Shown: piece by piece, positions 61,755-64,000 of the stretch
Layout of the letters: every line of letters begins with the position of its first letter
How positions within the stretch are numbered: position 1 is the stretch's first letter
Origin: Roseobacter sp.
Lineage (GTDB): Bacteria > Pseudomonadota > Alphaproteobacteria > Rhodobacterales > Rhodobacteraceae
Reading direction: 5' to 3'
Assembly (NCBI GenBank): GCA_024636495.1
Contig: JAGXGZ010000071.1
Coordinates: 1 to 64,000 of the forward strand
Length of the DNA: 64,000 nt
Made by a program: the position numbers and the translations under genes
Notes under the pieces: generated by a model
Seen by the model: the letters and a program-made list of their open reading frames with translations, nothing else
Database searches by the model: none
What the model was told of the DNA's origin: nothing

Positions 61755-61797
61755 AGATATTTGCGGCTTAACTTTGACGACCGCGGGCGTCAAACGT

Positions 61798-63288
61798 TTA
61801 GTTTCGCACACGCAGCATAAACGCCGCACCAAGACCAATCAGCAACACTATTACGAAGGGACCTTCACCAAATCTGGTATAGAGCGTCGGTGCCAGGGCT
61901 TCGGGCAATCGCGCATCCAGAAAACCTGCAGTGTTTAACGGCAAGCTGGATGTGATCTGCCCGCGAGGGTCGATCATCGCTGAAACACCGGTATTGGCGA
62001 CACGTGCCATCGGCAAGCCCTGTTCAATCGCCCGCATTCGCGCTTGGGCCAGGTGCTGCAACGGGCCCTGCCCCTTGCCGAACCACGCGTCATTCGTGAG
62101 TTGCATTAAAAATCCGGGCCGGGCCGGTGCCGCGTTCACATCGCGGGAAAAAACAGCCTCGTAGCAAATCAATGGCAGCGCCATACCAAGCGCCCCCAAA
62201 TCCATCAACGCGGCCCCTGCCCCAGAAGAATAACCGTTGCCCAGTTGCGACGCAAAGCTGGTAATGCCTATTTTGGCCAGCGCATCGCCAAAAGGAATGT
62301 ATTCCCCGAACGGCACAAGATGGTGCTTGTCATAGGTTTGCAAAACCTCTCCCTCTGCCCCAAGGAGCACGGCCGAGTTGTAAAACTGCAAGTCGCTGCG
62401 CCGCTGGACGCCAAGCACAACAGGTTTGCCGTTGGCAGCGAAACTGATCTGGCTCAGCGCCCCGTCCGCTATATCCAAAGGCCAGGGAATGGCTGTTTCG
62501 GCCCACAAGATCAGGTCCGGTTCTGGTCCGTCTGCGCGCGGCATTTCACTGGTCAGGGCCAATTGACGATCAAAAAACTCGGGGATCTTCACGGGATCCC
62601 ACTTGTCCTTTTGCGCCGCGTTGGGCTGGATCAAGCGGATCGTGACATCGCTCAATGGCGCATCAGCTGCCTTGAACGGTAGGATGAAACACACAGCAAT
62701 CGCAGCTTTAGCGGCCAGCAGACCTACCCGTCGTCCAAGACGACCAGAAGTCGGCCACGCCAGAAACGCCGCAACACCCACAACGAAAAGGGTCATCGCG
62801 TAAGGTCCAGCAAAGGCCAAGCCCTGCCCCGGCCAGATATCTACCAACCCTTGGCTGAACATCCCCCAAGGAAAGCCGGTAAATACATATCCGCGCAGCA
62901 TCTCGGCGGCGGGCAGACAAAAGATCAGCGGCCACGTGCGCGGCGACAGCCAGCGCGACAGGCCAAATGCCAAGCCCCAGAACAGCGCCAACCCCCCGCA
63001 CATCAACACCAGCGCAAATGGTGCCATCCAGGCATAGCGTTCGGGGTCCACCATGAAAGGCGATAGCAACCACAGCCAGCCGTGCAGGAAATAACCAAAT
63101 GCAAATCCCCATCCGATTGCGGCGGCCTGCATAGGGCGAATGCTAACCTCAAACGTTTTGAGGGCCACAATGAACCCAAGCAGCATCAACAGTGGAATAT
63201 TGTACGGTGCTTGGCCAAAAGCCGCGACACCGCCCGCACCCACAGCGGCTGCAAACCGCAGCCAAACGCCAGCTTTAGGCGACATCAA
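61798..63288 (-). CDS. lnt: Apolipoprotein N-acyltransferase
   Basis: Adds the third acyl chain to lipoproteins in the inner membrane. The 496-residue protein has about six N-terminal helices and a nitrilase-type domain with the catalytic residues Glu (ILWAETAIPWPL), Lys (YDKHHLVPFGEYIPFG) and Cys (LPLICYEAVFSRD). It overlaps corC by 4 bases. It would mature lipoproteins such as the VirB7-like one. Confidence 0.95.
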   Translation of the reverse strand: MMSPKAGVWLRFAAAVGAGGVAAFGQAPYNIPLLMLLGFIVALKTFEVSIRPMQAAAIGWGFAFGYFLHGWLWLLSPFMVDPERYAWMAPFALVLMCGGLALFWGLAFGLSRWLSPRTWPLIFCLPAAEMLRGYVFTGFPWGMFSQGLVDIWPGQGLAFAGPYAMTLFVVGVAAFLAWPTSGRLGRRVGLLAAKAAIAVCFILPFKAADAPLSDVTIRLIQPNAAQKDKWDPVKIPEFFDRQLALTSEMPRADGPEPDLILWAETAIPWPLDIADGALSQISFAANGKPVVLGVQRRSDLQFYNSAVLLGAEGEVLQTYDKHHLVPFGEYIPFGDALAKIGITSFASQLGNGYSSGAGAALMDLGALGMALPLICYEAVFSRDVNAAPARPGFLMQLTNDAWFGKGQGPLQHLAQARMRAIEQGLPMARVANTGVSAMIDPRGQITSSLPLNTAGFLDARLPEALAPTLYTRFGEGPFVIVLLIGLGAAFMLRVRN

Positions 63289-64000
63289 GCGAACCCGGCG
63301 ACGCGTACTCGAAGGCGTTTGATACTACGAGGGTCTGCATCAATGACCTCGAACTCAGGCCCATCAGGATGCACGACAACCTCGCCGCGTGCGGGCACAC
63401 GGCCTGACAGCATGAAGACAAGACCGCCCAGCGTGTCGATTTCTTCTTCATCCACATCAGCATGGTCTGTCAAAGAGTGACCGATCTCGGCTTCGAACTC
63501 TCCCAAAGGGGTTTTCGCAAGTGCGAGATAGCAGCCGGGTTTTTCGATCGTCCAGTATTTACCTTCATCGACGTCATGTTCGTCTTCGATCTCTCCGATG
63601 ACCTGTTCGATCAGATCTTCGATGGTAACAAGCCCGTCTACACCGCCATATTCATCGATCACTAGCGCCATGTGACGCCGTTCCGCCTGCATCTTGGTCA
63701 GCAAGACGCCGATCGTCATCGACGGCGGCACGAACAAAAGCGGACGTAGCATCGCCTGCAGGTCAAACCCTTTGGTGTCCGCACCAAATCCGTATGTCAG
63801 TGCCAGATCCTTAAGGTGCGCCATGCCGACGGGCGTATCAAGGGTGCCGTCAAAAACCGGCAGGCGTGTCAAACCGCTTTCCTTGAACACCGCAACCAGT
63901 TCATCCATCGTGGACGATACAGGAACGGCTGTAATGTCGGCCTTGGGAATGGCGACGTCATCTACCCGCATCCGGCGCAGGTTCATCATACCTCTGGTCG
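63285..64000 (-). CDS. corC: CorC/HlyC-type CBS-domain protein (5' end outside window)
   Basis: Cytoplasmic CBS-pair protein related to magnesium/cobalt efflux factor CorC. The visible part begins within RGMMNLRRMRVDDVAIPKAD, has two CBS motifs (LPVFDGTLDTPVGMAHLKDL, MALVIDEYGGVDGLVTIEDL) and the C-terminal CorC_HlyC domain (LGEFEAEIGHSLTDHADVDE, DTLGGLVFMLSGRVPARGEV). The frame stays open to the window edge, so the N-terminus lies beyond; ATG codons near 63989 are internal by family comparison. The pair corC-lnt is a standard neighbourhood. Confidence 0.92.
   Translation of the reverse strand, partial: TRGMMNLRRMRVDDVAIPKADITAVPVSSTMDELVAVFKESGLTRLPVFDGTLDTPVGMAHLKDLALTYGFGADTKGFDLQAMLRPLLFVPPSMTIGVLLTKMQAERRHMALVIDEYGGVDGLVTIEDLIEQVIGEIEDEHDVDEGKYWTIEKPGCYLALAKTPLGEFEAEIGHSLTDHADVDEEEIDTLGGLVFMLSGRVPARGEVVVHPDGPEFEVIDADPRSIKRLRVRVAGFA

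Noticed and set aside
1-64000. CRISPR arrays, rRNA genes, insertion sequences
   Set aside because: No regularly spaced repeats, no rRNA sequence and no transposase gene were seen on either strand.

Overview
The window looks like a chromosome segment of a marine alphaproteobacterium of the order Rhodobacterales (Roseobacter group). This rests on a SAM/SAH-type riboswitch in front of metK, the gene orders corC-lnt-metK-trmB and aroA-cmk ... rpsA-ihfB-lapA-trpF, the lysC-ptsP pair, and proteins that read throughout like roseobacter versions. The assignment comes from recognition, not from a database search.

Positions 1 to about 20.58 kb are the right-hand part of an integrative conjugative (or mobilisable) element. 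It ends at the 3' end of a tRNA-Cys gene (20576-20649, minus), next to a tyrosine integrase (19476-20507). Its core is a minus-strand operon for a VirB-type type IV secretion system. In transcription order it reads: unknown 107-aa protein, lytic transglycosylase, VirB2, VirB3, VirB4, small lipoprotein, second lytic transglycosylase, VirB5, VirB8, VirB9, VirB10, VirB11, a DUF4177-like small protein, VirB6, then after a gap topoisomerase III and a broken DUF6155 gene. Almost all junctions overlap by a few bases. Two genes carry single-base frameshifts: virB10 just after its membrane anchor, and the DUF6155 gene in a G run. No relaxase or coupling protein is present, so the element should continue to the left. 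Between the operon and the integrase lies an accessory region: a small secreted protein, a 2.7-kb module bounded by a roughly 76-bp direct repeat of that gene's 3' end (WGR protein, small proteins, a 417-aa helical protein, an XRE regulator), a second XRE regulator, another secreted protein, and two divergent ribbon-helix-helix regulators with twin TGGC-N5-GCCA palindromes between them.

From 20.6 to 46.8 kb is mostly ordinary chromosome: proB, a thioesterase and iron alcohol dehydrogenase pair, an RND efflux pump with its adaptor, a Rieske oxygenase, ptsP, lysC, an SDR, DUF1178, a Nudix hydrolase, modABC, EcsC, a GNAT, a flavin reductase-like protein, a SulP transporter, the adenine-salvage pair mtnP-apt, an FAD-linked oxidase, an MBL-fold protein, SseB and a uracil-DNA glycosylase-like protein.

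From 46.8 to 64 kb come an ArsR regulator with a CDF metal exporter, a capsule-export cluster (KpsT-like, KpsE-like, kdsA), then trpF, lapA, ihfB and rpsA. A four-gene redox and sensing island (ferric reductase-like, dioxygenase-fold, rhodanese, Popeye-like) separates rpsA from cmk-aroA. The window ends with trmB, riboswitch-controlled metK, lnt and a partial corC. Three copies of an intergenic element (GC hairpin followed by GGATATTT...AGCCAGAGAAG) sit directly behind the stop codons of the SDR gene, apt and trmB.
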